Under the pieces are notes generated by a model, which worked only from the letters and a program-made list of their open reading frames with translations, was not told the origin of the DNA and did no database searches. Shown here one piece after another: positions 1 through 8,429 of a stretch of 34,470 nucleotides of DNA. This stretch comes from Anaerolineales bacterium UBA5797. GTDB lineage: Bacteria; Chloroflexota; Anaerolineae; Anaerolineales; Villigracilaceae. Made by a program: the position numbers and the translations under genes. Position 1 is the first letter of the stretch, and each line of letters starts with the position of its first letter. The stretch is taken from positions 4,081 to 38,550 of the forward strand of contig DIDP01000039.1 of the NCBI GenBank assembly GCA_002418205.1, given 5' to 3'.

Positions 1-519
1 CGCCTGCTCGACCTGATCGGCATCGTGAAGAGCCGACTCAAGAAAGAGATTCCGCTCGGCATCGGACTCTTCATCCTCATCTTCCCTGTGGCAATGCTTG
101 GCGGCGGCGCGCTGGGTCAATTGCTCATCTACGGCAAACTCAACCCGGCCTTCCCTCAATACACCTACAATGACCGCGTCCTGCCGCTGGCAGCGCTGCT
201 CTATGCCCGCCTCATTTGGTGGACGATCTGGTCGGCCACCGAGGAGATAACCTACAACGGCTACGCCCTGCCGCGCCTGATTGCCATCACCGGGTCGCGC
301 TGGCTGTCGGTTGTCGTGGTCGCCTCCTTCTTTGCGCTCCAGCATAGTTTCCTCATGCTGGCGGGCTTGCAGTTCTTCGTTTACATTTTTATCACCTTCG
401 TCCCGCTCTCCATTGCGATGGTGCTTGCCTACCTGAAACTTCGCCGCCTGCCTCCGTTGATTGTCGCGCACTGGCTGATGGATTTGTCGAACGTGTGGCT
501 CCTGTATCGGGTTGGATGA
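1..519 (+). CDS. CPBP-family intramembrane protease, 5' end outside window
   Basis: This is the C-terminal 172 residues of a polytopic membrane protein. The reading frame is open from base 1, so the true start lies upstream; the internal GTG at 25 is not a convincing start. The motif EEITYNGYALPRL (codons at about 241-279) matches the EExxxR-type motif 1 of the CPBP (Abi/CAAX protease, Rce1-like) family. Downstream, FFALQHS supplies the family's second motif with its His, and the end of the protein (IVAHWLMDLSN) carries the third His and the Asn/Asp. At least four hydrophobic helices are visible. Members are membrane glutamic proteases, some linked to bacteriocin immunity; the substrate here is unknown. 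The gene converges on the acyltransferase gene ending at 559. Confidence 0.8.
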   Translation, partial: RLLDLIGIVKSRLKKEIPLGIGLFILIFPVAMLGGGALGQLLIYGKLNPAFPQYTYNDRVLPLAALLYARLIWWTIWSATEEITYNGYALPRLIAITGSRWLSVVVVASFFALQHSFLMLAGLQFFVYIFITFVPLSIAMVLAYLKLRRLPPLIVAHWLMDLSNVWLLYRVG

Positions 520-558
520 CACCTCCAGGCGGCAGGGGGGTGCTTCTGGTCGGAGTCA

Positions 559-1614
559 TTACAACCGCAGCGAATTCCTGGCCCAGTTGCTGAAGAGGAA
601 GGTTGTCGGCACGGCAGCCAGAGTCACCAGAATGAACTTGACCGAGGGGGAAAGGTCCAGACTCAGCACGATCCACTGGAACAGCAGCACAAAAGCCACG
701 TGTAAAATATACGCGGCGTACTGGCTTTGCGCCAAAGTTTTTCCCAGACTGCCCTGAAAGTTCAGCCGCTCCCGGAACAGCACGGTCAACCCGATGCACA
801 TCCCGAAGCACAGCAGCATCTCCCAAAGGAGGCGGATGGCATCCATCAAGATGCCCTCGGTCGGCAGGTATTGCCACAGCCACAGGGCATAGACATACCA
901 ATACGCCGCCAGTGCCAGACCGATGCCCAGCCAGACATACCCATCCCGCGCCGGGAATCTTTGGAACCATCGCCGGTCATACGCCAGCAAACCAATGATG
1001 AAAAAACCCAGGTCACGCGGCACATCCGCAAATGCCACGCGGATGAAGCCCAGAAGATAGACCCATTTGTCGATCGGATACCAGATGCGCACCACGCCGG
1101 TCACGGCTGCCAGGGCCAGGGCGCAGACCAAAATCGTCGGGTAGCCGGGCAGACCAGGCTGAGTCTGACCCGTCTCCGGCCGACCCGGTCGCAGTCTTTG
1201 CCAGAGCACATATCCGGCGCTGAAGATCAACAGGTGCTCCAGGAACCACAGATGCCCCACATCCACCGGAAACGCGGGCGCCGAAAAGGCGAACAATTGA
1301 ATGGGGATCATAACGAGCCCGAACACCAGCGTTGGCAGTCCCAGGCGGAGCAGGCGGTCGTTCAAAAAGTCCTTTGCCCCTTTCGACCGGAACGACATGA
1401 CCGTGAAGTAGCCTGAGATCATGAAAAAGAGGCTCATGAAGAACGAGCGGTTCACCGTAAAGAACGGGCCCAGCCACGCCGCCCGCTCTGCTTCCTGAAT
1501 GGGCCAAAAGCCGCCGGTCGGTCCATACGCCTGCCCGACGTGATGCGCGATCACCAACGTGATCACGACAACCCGGAGATTGTCGAGATAATATAATCGC
1601 TTTTTATCGTTCAT
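559..1614 (-). CDS. Acyltransferase-3 family membrane protein (OafA/MdoC-like)
   Basis: A 351-aa polytopic protein. The N-terminal YYLDNLRVVVITLVIAHH is typical of the acyltransferase-3 family, with the near-catalytic His pair at about residues 24-25, followed by FFMISGYF at about 64-71 as the family's second signature. About ten membrane helices follow. Family members transfer acyl groups (acetyl, succinyl) to exported sugars or lipids at the membrane. The start ATG at 1614 has an AGAGG-type ribosome site. The nearest upstream genes on the same strand, a small membrane protein and a lipoprotein, may be cotranscribed, though the gap of about 134 nt leaves room for a separate promoter. The acceptor substrate cannot be predicted. 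Confidence 0.85.
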   Translation of the reverse strand: MNDKKRLYYLDNLRVVVITLVIAHHVGQAYGPTGGFWPIQEAERAAWLGPFFTVNRSFFMSLFFMISGYFTVMSFRSKGAKDFLNDRLLRLGLPTLVFGLVMIPIQLFAFSAPAFPVDVGHLWFLEHLLIFSAGYVLWQRLRPGRPETGQTQPGLPGYPTILVCALALAAVTGVVRIWYPIDKWVYLLGFIRVAFADVPRDLGFFIIGLLAYDRRWFQRFPARDGYVWLGIGLALAAYWYVYALWLWQYLPTEGILMDAIRLLWEMLLCFGMCIGLTVLFRERLNFQGSLGKTLAQSQYAAYILHVAFVLLFQWIVLSLDLSPSVKFILVTLAAVPTTFLFSNWARNSLRL

Positions 1615-1748
1615 ATCGAACCTCTGGATCCAACCCTCGCTTCACCCTTTCGACCAAAGCCTGAGTCCCCGGTTCGAGCATGATCCACCTCATCATCGGC
1701 TGGGTGGCATGACCTCAGTGCCTTGCGAGGCAGAGGGGATGGATATGG

Positions 1749-2186
1749 TCATGCGTTGCCGCCCTTGCCCATGAACATGCCGTTCATCAGGATGCCAAGT
1801 CCAACCAGGATGATGAGCACAGGCCCAAAGTAGGTCCAGCCGATGTTGAACAGGAATCCGGCAGTGACCAGCGTCAGCACGATGCCCACCAGCAGGGAGC
1901 CGCGCGCGGCGTTGGTAAAGGTCCCGGAGTTTCGATAGGACCGGAAGGCGGTGTCGAACGCGCCGACAGCCGGGATCAGGATGAAGAGCGCCCACCAGTT
2001 CTGGAGCGGGAAGCGATACGCCCCCATGTTTTGCATGAGGAAGGCTCCGCCCAGCACGATCAGGATGATGCCTGTGATCCAGGAACCTGCGTGCGAGGGG
2101 TCGGCAAGGCGTTCGGCGCGGCGCTGGCGGCGCGCTTCACGGCGGTCGAGCGGTTCGGGAGCATTGACAGGAGTTTGTTCGTTCAT
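1749..2186 (-). CDS. Small LiaI/DUF5668-like membrane protein
   Basis: A 145-aa protein with a charged, Arg-rich cytoplasmic N-terminus (about residues 1-33, including RREARRQRRAERL). Four hydrophobic segments follow, with the recurring pattern of small bacterial membrane-stress proteins: GIILIVLGGAFLMQN, then WWALFILIPAVGAF, then two more helices ending in VGLGILMNG. This resembles the LiaI/LiaF-type transmembrane module (DUF5668-like), whose members are often tied to envelope-stress signalling; no catalytic motif is visible. The start at 2186 follows AAGGAAAAC. The gene lies 42 nt downstream of the lipoprotein gene, so cotranscription is likely. Confidence 0.65.
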   Translation of the reverse strand: MNEQTPVNAPEPLDRREARRQRRAERLADPSHAGSWITGIILIVLGGAFLMQNMGAYRFPLQNWWALFILIPAVGAFDTAFRSYRNSGTFTNAARGSLLVGIVLTLVTAGFLFNIGWTYFGPVLIILVGLGILMNGMFMGKGGNA

Positions 2187-2228
2187 GTTTTCCTTCTTTC
2201 CATTTGTTTGACCATCATTGGACGGGGA

Positions 2229-3140
2229 TCACGGATTGACCAGCATGGACTGGATCAATGCATCGAGTTGGGAAAGCGCAGGCTGGAATGACTCAGGGGA
2301 TGTATTGTTCAGCAGGGTCTGCACGCTGTCGTAGTAGCCTTTCCAGTTCGCGTTGGGATCGTTGATATCGGGCGGCGCGATCCCCCCGGCAGGGACAGTG
2401 GCTGCATAGTCACTGGTCTCCGCCAGCACCGGTGCGCTGACCGGCAGGATCGCCACGATGTAATACGCGCCGTCGCGGGTGACACCTTCGAAGTGATAGA
2501 ACAGATCCGTATTGTTGATGGTGGCGAAATATTGCGAGTATTCAGTCACAAAACGCACACCGCCTCCGTTCTGGAACGAGATGAGTTGAATGTTCGCAGC
2601 GAAGACCTGCGCGGCATTGAAAAATGGGACGGTTGGAAGTTCATCATTGAGGGTCGGCCCGCCGGGAGCATAGAGGATATTATCAAGACGCCGGATGCTC
2701 TCGAATGCGCCGGGGAACATTTCGGCATAGGCGCCCGCCGGGTAGGCATAGACCTTCGGTTCGTGGAACCGGTTTTGCAGGGCGTAGCCTTCGAGTTTGA
2801 TTTCAACATGACCGGGGGTCAACTCCCAATAGGGCAGGTCCTGCCCTTCGGTAGGCGGGAATTGTTCGCCGCTGACCCCGTTTGCGAGTCCGGGCGGCAG
2901 GACGAAGCTCACAGGAGCAACCATCACTTGCAGTCCTTCGAAGGTTTTTGTTGGAAGGTCTGTTACAGGGATGGCTTGTGTGCGCGAGATGAAGACCTCC
3001 GGGGTTGGCGTGGCAGGCTCGGTAAAAGCGGGGGTCGTTTCCGCGGTCGGATTTTCCGCATTCGGGGTGAGATCGATCGTCACGCCGCAAGCCAGCGTCA
3101 GGATGGTCAGGATGGCGGGAAGCAGCAATACTTTTTTCAT
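2229..3140 (-). CDS. Predicted lipoprotein of unknown function
   Basis: A 303-aa secreted protein. The N-terminus MKKVLLLPAILTILTLAC is a lipoprotein signal peptide with lipobox LTLAC, so Cys18 should be lipidated. A Thr/Pro/Glu-rich linker follows (about residues 25-55), typical of surface lipoproteins of this kind of bacterium, and then a globular domain of about 230 residues rich in aromatic residues that I do not recognise. The start at 3140 is chosen over the upstream in-frame ATG at 3173 because AAAGGA lies just ahead of it and because it puts the signal peptide at the N-terminus. It is the first gene of a likely lipoprotein / membrane protein pair. Confidence 0.75.
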   Translation of the reverse strand: MKKVLLLPAILTILTLACGVTIDLTPNAENPTAETTPAFTEPATPTPEVFISRTQAIPVTDLPTKTFEGLQVMVAPVSFVLPPGLANGVSGEQFPPTEGQDLPYWELTPGHVEIKLEGYALQNRFHEPKVYAYPAGAYAEMFPGAFESIRRLDNILYAPGGPTLNDELPTVPFFNAAQVFAANIQLISFQNGGGVRFVTEYSQYFATINNTDLFYHFEGVTRDGAYYIVAILPVSAPVLAETSDYAATVPAGGIAPPDINDPNANWKGYYDSVQTLLNNTSPESFQPALSQLDALIQSMLVNP

Positions 3141-3181
3141 GGTGCATTTCCTTTCACCTTCAATCATACTCATCGGGCAGG

Positions 3182-3207
3182 AAAAACTCCCCCGTCGAGA
3201 GGGGAGT
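3182..3207 (-). terminator. Intrinsic terminator of the glycerol-phosphate operon
   Basis: On the minus strand the arms ACTCCCC and GGGGAGT pair around an 8-9-nt loop and are followed directly by a run of five T. It lies about 165 nt past the stop of the glycerol-3-phosphate dehydrogenase gene and ahead of the lipoprotein gene, so it probably separates the two units. Confidence 0.65.
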
Positions 3208-3373
3208 CTTCACTGTCCGAGAGGATAGGTCAAAGGATATTGGGATCACCCTGAAAATGGTTGTCCAGACACAGGACGGCAATGTCTGCGCGGCAGACGG
3301 GAAACGGTTCTCCGCTGGGAATTATTTAAAACGGAACAATCAACAGGATACAGACAGATGTTATTATTCTTGT

Positions 3374-4963
3374 TCACCCCGGACAATAAGCGCTTCGCCA
3401 CAGTGACGTATATTGACGTGTTTCTTCGTCCCACCGCGCATCATCCCAGCCAAGTTCAGGCTGAACGATGGCGCGAATGCGTGGAAGCAGATCAATGCCG
3501 CCATGAGGGACAAGCAGTCCAAGCCGCACACGACGCATGAGCAGATCATCGAGGTGGATAACGCCTTCGGCGCGAGCCGCCTGCCTGAGTTCGGACCAAA
3601 AGTAAGGGGTTGCGGGAACAGACTCGAGGTCCGTTGAAGAAGCGGCGGAAAACAGCGCGGCAGACGATGTCCCGTAACGTGCCAGTAACCGCAGGCGTTG
3701 CGCGGGAGGCAGAGTCGACTTTGCGAGCAGAACTTCGCTTTCGAATGGAATGGGTTCGAGGACGGGCCTCTCACGTTTAAAGGGAATGTGTCCCAGTTGC
3801 CGGCTGACCTCCTTGAGGGCGTCACGCGCCATGATGCGGAAGGTGGTCAATTTGCCGCCGCTGACAGTGAGCAGGTTGTTCTCATCCCAGATGGCATGCT
3901 CTCGTGATTCTTTCGAAGGGTCTGCCTTGCCCGTATCGACAACCGGGCGCAAGCCCGCATAGGTGGAGAGGACATCATCCAAGGAAAGTTCCTGAGATGG
4001 AAAAATCTGTTGGAGCCCCGAGAGCAAGTATTCAGCCTCAGGGGAACTGATGCAGGGATCCGTTTGAAGCACCGGACCATGATCCACATCAGTCGTGCCA
4101 AACACGACCGCGCCTTCCCACGGCAGGGCAAAAACGGGACGACCATCCTTGGGGTGCATGAATGAGACAGCGCGCGTCAGAGGCAGACGTTCGATTGGCA
4201 GGACAAGATGACTGCCTCGCAGTGGACGCAGGCGGTGTTTGCGCCGGATCGCAACCCGCATCTCATCCGCCCATGCGCCCGTGGCATTGATTACCACCCG
4301 GGCGCGGACCTCCATGTGATGTTCTGCCTCGCCCGAGGCATCCATCACGACCGCGCCACAAACCTGCCGGTCCCGGGTCTGCAACAGGGATTCCACACGC
4401 GCATAATTGAGCGCCGATCCTCCACCATCGACCGATTCGCGAAGGAGGCGCAACACGAGACGCGCATCATCTGTATTGGCATCGAAGTAGCGATAGCCGC
4501 CGCGCAACGCGGGCGTGGTCAACGTCGGACACAATTCGTGCATTTCGTCGACATCGTACGAACGATGCGACCATTCTCCTGCCATGATATCGTAGACTAT
4601 CAAGCCCGCGCCGAAGATCCAGCCCGGCACGTGGTCGCTATCGAGACAGGCGTGGAGGAAGCCCAGACGGTTCACCAGTCCACGGCCCTGTTTCAATAAA
4701 AGTTCGCGTTCACGGACCGATTCAAGCGTGACCTTGAACTGGGCGTTCCTCAGATAGCGCAGACCGCCGTGGACCAGTTTGGACGAGCGCGAGGACGTGC
4801 CGGAGGCAAAATCATCCGCTTCGACCAATAGGGTCCTTAGACCCGCATGGACACACTCGCGCAGAATGCCCGCGCCGGTGATTCCGCCGCCGATGATGAG
4901 CACATCATATTTCTGATCGAGCTCATTCCAAACCCTGGCGCGCCAACCGCGAGTCCATTCCAT
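3374..4963 (-). CDS. glpD: FAD-dependent glycerol-3-phosphate dehydrogenase
   Basis: A 529-aa flavoprotein that oxidises sn-glycerol-3-phosphate to dihydroxyacetone phosphate and passes electrons to the quinone pool. The N-terminal dinucleotide fold is clear (YDVLIIGGGITGAG, GGGITG at residues 25-30). It is followed by the family signature SGTSSRSSKLVHGGLRYL and a C-terminal DAO_C-type helical domain (TPYFWSELRQAARAEGVIHL, then LLMRRVRLG). The length matches bacterial GlpD (about 500-560). I prefer ATG 4963, which has GGAG six bases upstream; GTG at 4975 would add four residues. The gene begins about 20 nt after the stop of the AGPS-like flavoprotein gene, forming an operon whose two products share the DHAP/glycerol-phosphate pool. 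Confidence 0.9.
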   Translation of the reverse strand: MEWTRGWRARVWNELDQKYDVLIIGGGITGAGILRECVHAGLRTLLVEADDFASGTSSRSSKLVHGGLRYLRNAQFKVTLESVRERELLLKQGRGLVNRLGFLHACLDSDHVPGWIFGAGLIVYDIMAGEWSHRSYDVDEMHELCPTLTTPALRGGYRYFDANTDDARLVLRLLRESVDGGGSALNYARVESLLQTRDRQVCGAVVMDASGEAEHHMEVRARVVINATGAWADEMRVAIRRKHRLRPLRGSHLVLPIERLPLTRAVSFMHPKDGRPVFALPWEGAVVFGTTDVDHGPVLQTDPCISSPEAEYLLSGLQQIFPSQELSLDDVLSTYAGLRPVVDTGKADPSKESREHAIWDENNLLTVSGGKLTTFRIMARDALKEVSRQLGHIPFKRERPVLEPIPFESEVLLAKSTLPPAQRLRLLARYGTSSAALFSAASSTDLESVPATPYFWSELRQAARAEGVIHLDDLLMRRVRLGLLVPHGGIDLLPRIRAIVQPELGWDDARWDEETRQYTSLWRSAYCPG

Positions 4964-4984
4964 GTGATTCTCCACAATGCCATA

Positions 4985-6571
4985 TTAAAATAATTTCCCG
5001 GGGTTCATCATCCCGTCTGGATCGAATGTGTTGCATACGGATCGCAGCGCGTCCATGCCAGGTATGCCTTTCTCCGATTCGAGATATGGCGCGTGATCCG
5101 TGCCAATGCCATGCTGGTGGGTGATCGTCCCGCCATGTCCTTGAATCGCGAGACTGGCGGCGCGTTTCATGTCATGCCAACGATTTAACAGTTGGTTGGG
5201 ATCAGCCGTGCGGCGGAACAAAAATGTGATGTACACACTGGCGCCATCGCGGTAGATGTGTGAGAGATGGGCAAACGCCAGCACCCGCTCATCATGTGCT
5301 TTCATGGCTTCAACGATCGAATCCGGTATTGCCCTTGAAGCATCCAGAACATGCGACCAGGGCAGGGCAGTCTCCACCGTATCCAGCGCCAGGCCTGCTT
5401 CCCATAAAGTGTTACGAAGATATGGAGAACGAAACCGGTTCTTCTCCCAGGCATGCCCAACGATCCTTCCAACGAACAACCCGCCAAATTTCCGGCAGAG
5501 TGCCATCACATCGCGGCGGGTTCGTCGGAGGAGGGTCTCCGAACCCGTCACGGCAAAGATCAACAGACAGCGCGTATCCCCATAGCCAATCACCCGCAAG
5601 CCGCGGTCTGCCATGTCCGCCCAACTTTTCCCCGAAAGGATCAACGTGGTCTCGGTCTCCAATGGATTGCTGAAACGCAACATCGAAACAGGCAGTTCAT
5701 TTTGGGCAATGACCCGCACCGCTTCGGCTCCCTGCTCCCAGGATGAGAAGAGGACCCCGTAAAAGGATTCTGCCTCAGGCATGCGTCTCACACGGACTTT
5801 GGCTTGCGTGATGACCCCAAGCCTTCCCTCCGACCCGAGCACAACCTCGCGCAGATCGGGTCCTGCGGCAGAGGCTGGGAAATGGGGCAGTTCCATGGTT
5901 CCGCGCGGGGTCTCCATTCGTCCGCCTGCAAAGAGCTGCTCGATTCGTCCGTAGTGATAGGATTGCTGTCCGCTGGAGCGCGTGGCGATCCAGCCGCCGA
6001 GCGTTGAGTACTCAAATGATTGCGGGAAATGACCCAGCGTATAACCGCGTGCTTTCAACTGCGCTTCGAGTCCTGGCCCGGCCGCGCCGGCTTCGAAGGT
6101 CGCGATATGACATTCTTCGTCAAGATCGAGCAGGCGCGTCATTTTTTCGAGCGAAAGCGTCAGCACAGGCATATCGCTCTTCAATGGATTGATATGACCC
6201 ACCACACTTGTCCCGCCGCCGTAGGGAATGACATGCGCGCCGGCGTTGCGCGCGTACCTCATCAGGCCGCGAATGTCCTGTTCAGCGCCGGGAAAAGCCA
6301 CGCCATCGGGAAATGCAGGAACACAACCGTGCCGCAGAGCGACCCAATCGGGCAGGGATTGCCCGCGGCTGTGAGTGAGTCGTGTCTCTGCGGACGTGTC
6401 CACGAGCCGGTGCGCCGGGAGGCGGGATTCGGTTACGGTGGAGAGCAGGGTCCCTTTGGCGGAATCAGGGATCGGGTCGAGTGGGCCGAGGCGTTTTGTC
6501 AGGTAGGCAAGTGCAGCCGGAGGCACAGGGTAATCCATATCCACGTTTCCCCACCCGTTCCAACGTTTCAT
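4985..6571 (-). CDS. FAD-binding oxidase, alkylglycerone-phosphate-synthase-like
   Basis: A 528-aa VAO/PCMH-fold flavoprotein. The FAD-binding part contains VIPYGGGTSVVGH, FEYSTLGGWIATRSSG and VLGSEGRLGVITQAKVRVR, and the C-terminus has the AGPS-type HQHGIG motif and ends with NPGKLF. The order and spacing follow eukaryotic and bacterial alkyldihydroxyacetonephosphate synthases, which swap the acyl chain of acyl-DHAP for a fatty alcohol to make ether lipids. Bacterial relatives include other oxidases, so the reaction is not certain. The Tyr in GASVYITFLF fits the position of the catalytic Tyr of mammalian AGPS. The start at 6571 (MKRWNGWG) is fixed by AAGGAG seven bases upstream; an in-frame ATG at 6619 lacks a site and would overlap the promoter. 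Confidence 0.8.
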   Translation of the reverse strand: MKRWNGWGNVDMDYPVPPAALAYLTKRLGPLDPIPDSAKGTLLSTVTESRLPAHRLVDTSAETRLTHSRGQSLPDWVALRHGCVPAFPDGVAFPGAEQDIRGLMRYARNAGAHVIPYGGGTSVVGHINPLKSDMPVLTLSLEKMTRLLDLDEECHIATFEAGAAGPGLEAQLKARGYTLGHFPQSFEYSTLGGWIATRSSGQQSYHYGRIEQLFAGGRMETPRGTMELPHFPASAAGPDLREVVLGSEGRLGVITQAKVRVRRMPEAESFYGVLFSSWEQGAEAVRVIAQNELPVSMLRFSNPLETETTLILSGKSWADMADRGLRVIGYGDTRCLLIFAVTGSETLLRRTRRDVMALCRKFGGLFVGRIVGHAWEKNRFRSPYLRNTLWEAGLALDTVETALPWSHVLDASRAIPDSIVEAMKAHDERVLAFAHLSHIYRDGASVYITFLFRRTADPNQLLNRWHDMKRAASLAIQGHGGTITHQHGIGTDHAPYLESEKGIPGMDALRSVCNTFDPDGMMNPGKLF

Positions 6572-6590
6572 AATTTTCTCCTTTTTCATT

Positions 6591-6619
6591 AGCGTAGCAA
6601 GAAAGATGGCAGCCGCCAA
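6591..6619 (-). promoter_or_regulatory. Candidate promoter for the AGPS-like/glpD operon
   Basis: On the minus strand TTGGCG (6614-6619) is separated by 17 nt from TACGCT (6591-6596). The predicted transcript would begin just ahead of the AAGGAG ribosome site, giving a very short leader. The match to sigma-70 consensus is moderate. Confidence 0.4.
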
Positions 6620-6655
6620 GTGATATTTGTCAGCCGTTTGGCTTGAAGAGGGTGC

Positions 6656-6683
6656 TTGTACATCGCTTGCAATTGCCTATAAT
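6656..6683 (+). promoter_or_regulatory. Candidate promoter for acyl-CoA dehydrogenase
   Basis: TTGTAC (6656-6661), a 16-nt spacer and a perfect TATAAT (6678-6683) precede the acyl-CoA dehydrogenase start at 6700. The expected start of transcription is about 10 nt before the ATG, next to the GGAGG site, so the leader is minimal. It lies back to back with the promoter of the divergent flavoprotein operon. Confidence 0.5.
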
Positions 6684-6699
6684 GGAGGACGGAGGAAAA

Positions 6700-7938
6700 A
6701 TGTCAGACGCTCTTATGACCGAAAGACAGCGCAACCTGCGCGACGAAGCGCGGACATTTGCACGCGAGGAAGTGCCGCGCCAGTTATTGCTCGATATGGA
6801 TGCAGAGAAAGTGCGATATCCGCGCGAGTATGTGCAAAAACTTGCCACGCGCCGCCTGCTTGGACTCCGGTTCCCACAGGAGTTCGGGGGGCGCGGGCTG
6901 GACTGGTCGCACGAAGTCCTTGTGTTGGAAGAGATCGGCGTGCTGGGCGCAAGCCTGGCATGTTTGTACTCCCTGCCATCCATTGTTGGCGAGGCGATCC
7001 ATGTCTTCTGTTCGCGCGAGCAGAAGGAGAAATATCTTAAGCCGTTCCTCACCGGCAGGATGACCGTTGCCGAGGCGTTGACCGAACCGCGCGGCGGCTC
7101 GGACTTCTTCGGCGCGACGGCGGTCGCAAAGCGTGAAGGTGACTTTTATATCCTGAACGGACAGAAGCGCTTCATCGTCGGCGCGGAGGGCGCGGATCTG
7201 TTCATGGTCTACGCCCGCACGGATCCCGATGCGCCGAGCCACAGATCCATCAGCGCGTTGTTGGTCGAGCGCGGCGAAGGCGTGGAAGTGCAGCATGTTT
7301 ACGGTCTTTTGGGTACAAGAGGCGGAGGGACCGGGCGCGTCCATTTCCGCGATGTGCGCGTGCCGGCGGAAAACCTGATCGGGCGGGAACACGGCGCGTA
7401 TGATGTCTTCAATCAGATGATGATCCCCGAACGGATGACCAGCGCGGCGGGCGCGCTGGGGCTTGCCCGCGCGGCATTGGAAATCGCAGCGCGTTACGCC
7501 GACCGGAGAAAAGCCTTCGGGCAAAAGATTCGTGAGTTCGAGGGGGTCAGCTTCAAGATCGCCGAAAGTCTGACGCGTCTGGACGCGGCGCGCGCGCTTG
7601 TGCATGAAACGGCGCGCATCATTGACCGCTCTGGCAATTCAGGCCATGTCCGCCGGATGGTTTCTGAATCGAAGAAGTTCGCCACAGATACCACCTGGGC
7701 AGTTGTGAACGACGCGCTGCAGATCATGGGCGGGATCGGATATACCAACGTTTACCCGATCGAACGCCTGTTGCGCGATGCGCGTTTGATGACGATCTGG
7801 ACCGGCACGAATGAGATCATGAACCTCGTCATCCAGCACGAGTATTTCAGGGAAATACTTTCAGCCGCCTCACCCGGGCGGGATGTGGAGGCTGATTCCC
7901 CGAATGCAGAAACAGAGGGGGAAAAGGTGTACGAGTGA
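6700..7938 (+). CDS. Acyl-CoA dehydrogenase family protein
   Basis: A 412-aa FAD enzyme that would introduce the alpha-beta double bond into an acyl-CoA. It has the usual three-part fold with signatures VAEALTEPRGGSD (about 123-134), DRRKAFGQKI (268-277), and QIMGGIGYTN (341-350). At the place where medium- and short-chain enzymes have their catalytic Glu (YEGT), this protein reads WTGTNEI, with Thr368 in the Glu position. Glu244 in MIPERMTSAAGALG lines up with the alternative base of isovaleryl-CoA and long-chain dehydrogenases, so it is probably active with the relocated base. The start at 6700 follows GGAGGA; the upstream TTG at 6643 lies before the promoter. The gene is divergent from the AGPS-like operon. 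Confidence 0.88.
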   Translation: MSDALMTERQRNLRDEARTFAREEVPRQLLLDMDAEKVRYPREYVQKLATRRLLGLRFPQEFGGRGLDWSHEVLVLEEIGVLGASLACLYSLPSIVGEAIHVFCSREQKEKYLKPFLTGRMTVAEALTEPRGGSDFFGATAVAKREGDFYILNGQKRFIVGAEGADLFMVYARTDPDAPSHRSISALLVERGEGVEVQHVYGLLGTRGGGTGRVHFRDVRVPAENLIGREHGAYDVFNQMMIPERMTSAAGALGLARAALEIAARYADRRKAFGQKIREFEGVSFKIAESLTRLDAARALVHETARIIDRSGNSGHVRRMVSESKKFATDTTWAVVNDALQIMGGIGYTNVYPIERLLRDARLMTIWTGTNEIMNLVIQHEYFREILSAASPGRDVEADSPNAETEGEKVYE

Positions 7939-8006
7939 AAACATGCCCGGCTATTGGTGGAGGTGTTGCTTTTATCCCGCATCTGGAATCAGGTGTGTGA
8001 TGTTCT

Positions 8007-8276
8007 TCATTCTGCCCTGCCCAATAGACCTGCAATCAGTCTGGCGGGCGCACCCGGGCTGACCGGTTTACTCTGATCCGTCGCTGACGTCAGCCGCAGG
8101 ACAATGCTCCCGGTTGCCGGGCATGACAGGGTGGTCGGGGCAATGATCACCATGGAAACGAAGCCTGGGTTTTTCCTCAGGCACCGCATTGCCTCCAATC
8201 CATCCAGGATCGGCAACTGGATGTCGATCAGGATGAGATTCGGGCCCAGGTCTTCCGTCAGTTGGATCGCTTCCAA
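8007..8276 (-). pseudogene. Broken response-regulator receiver domain
   Basis: The minus-strand frame reads LEAIQLTEDLGPNLILIDIQ then LPILDGLEAMRCLRKNP, which is a receiver-domain core with its phospho-acceptor Asp (LIDIQLP). It ends QSKPVSPGAPARLIAGLLGR, with the conserved Lys-Pro. Between these, the expected alpha4 segment appears only in a neighbouring frame (VMPGNREHC, about 8100-8140), so two compensating frameshifts are present. The first 45 or so residues, including the acidic pocket, are missing, and upstream of 8276 this frame runs into a stop. It resembles the receivers of hybrid histidine kinases in these bacteria. The rest of the gap from 7939 to 8429 shows nothing recognisable. 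Confidence 0.7.
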
Positions 8277-8429
8277 TCCCCGCTTTTATATTCTCCACGG
8301 ATGGGGTATTTCGGTGACACACAAAACTTGCCCGTTCTTGGCTGCGGCCTTGACAATATATTATAAAGTGGATCCCTGGTTCCATGCTGGACCCGATCAA
8401 TACCTACATCGAGACGCCGCGAGCGGAAG

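Noticed and set aside
727..1416. Long plus-strand open frame of 229 codons opposite the acyltransferase gene
   Set aside because: Antisense shadow: rich in Gln, Arg and Pro, no domain, and the opposite strand encodes a clear membrane acyltransferase.
6784..7605. 273-codon minus-strand open frame opposite the acyl-CoA dehydrogenase
   Set aside because: Shadow frame without ribosome site or motif.
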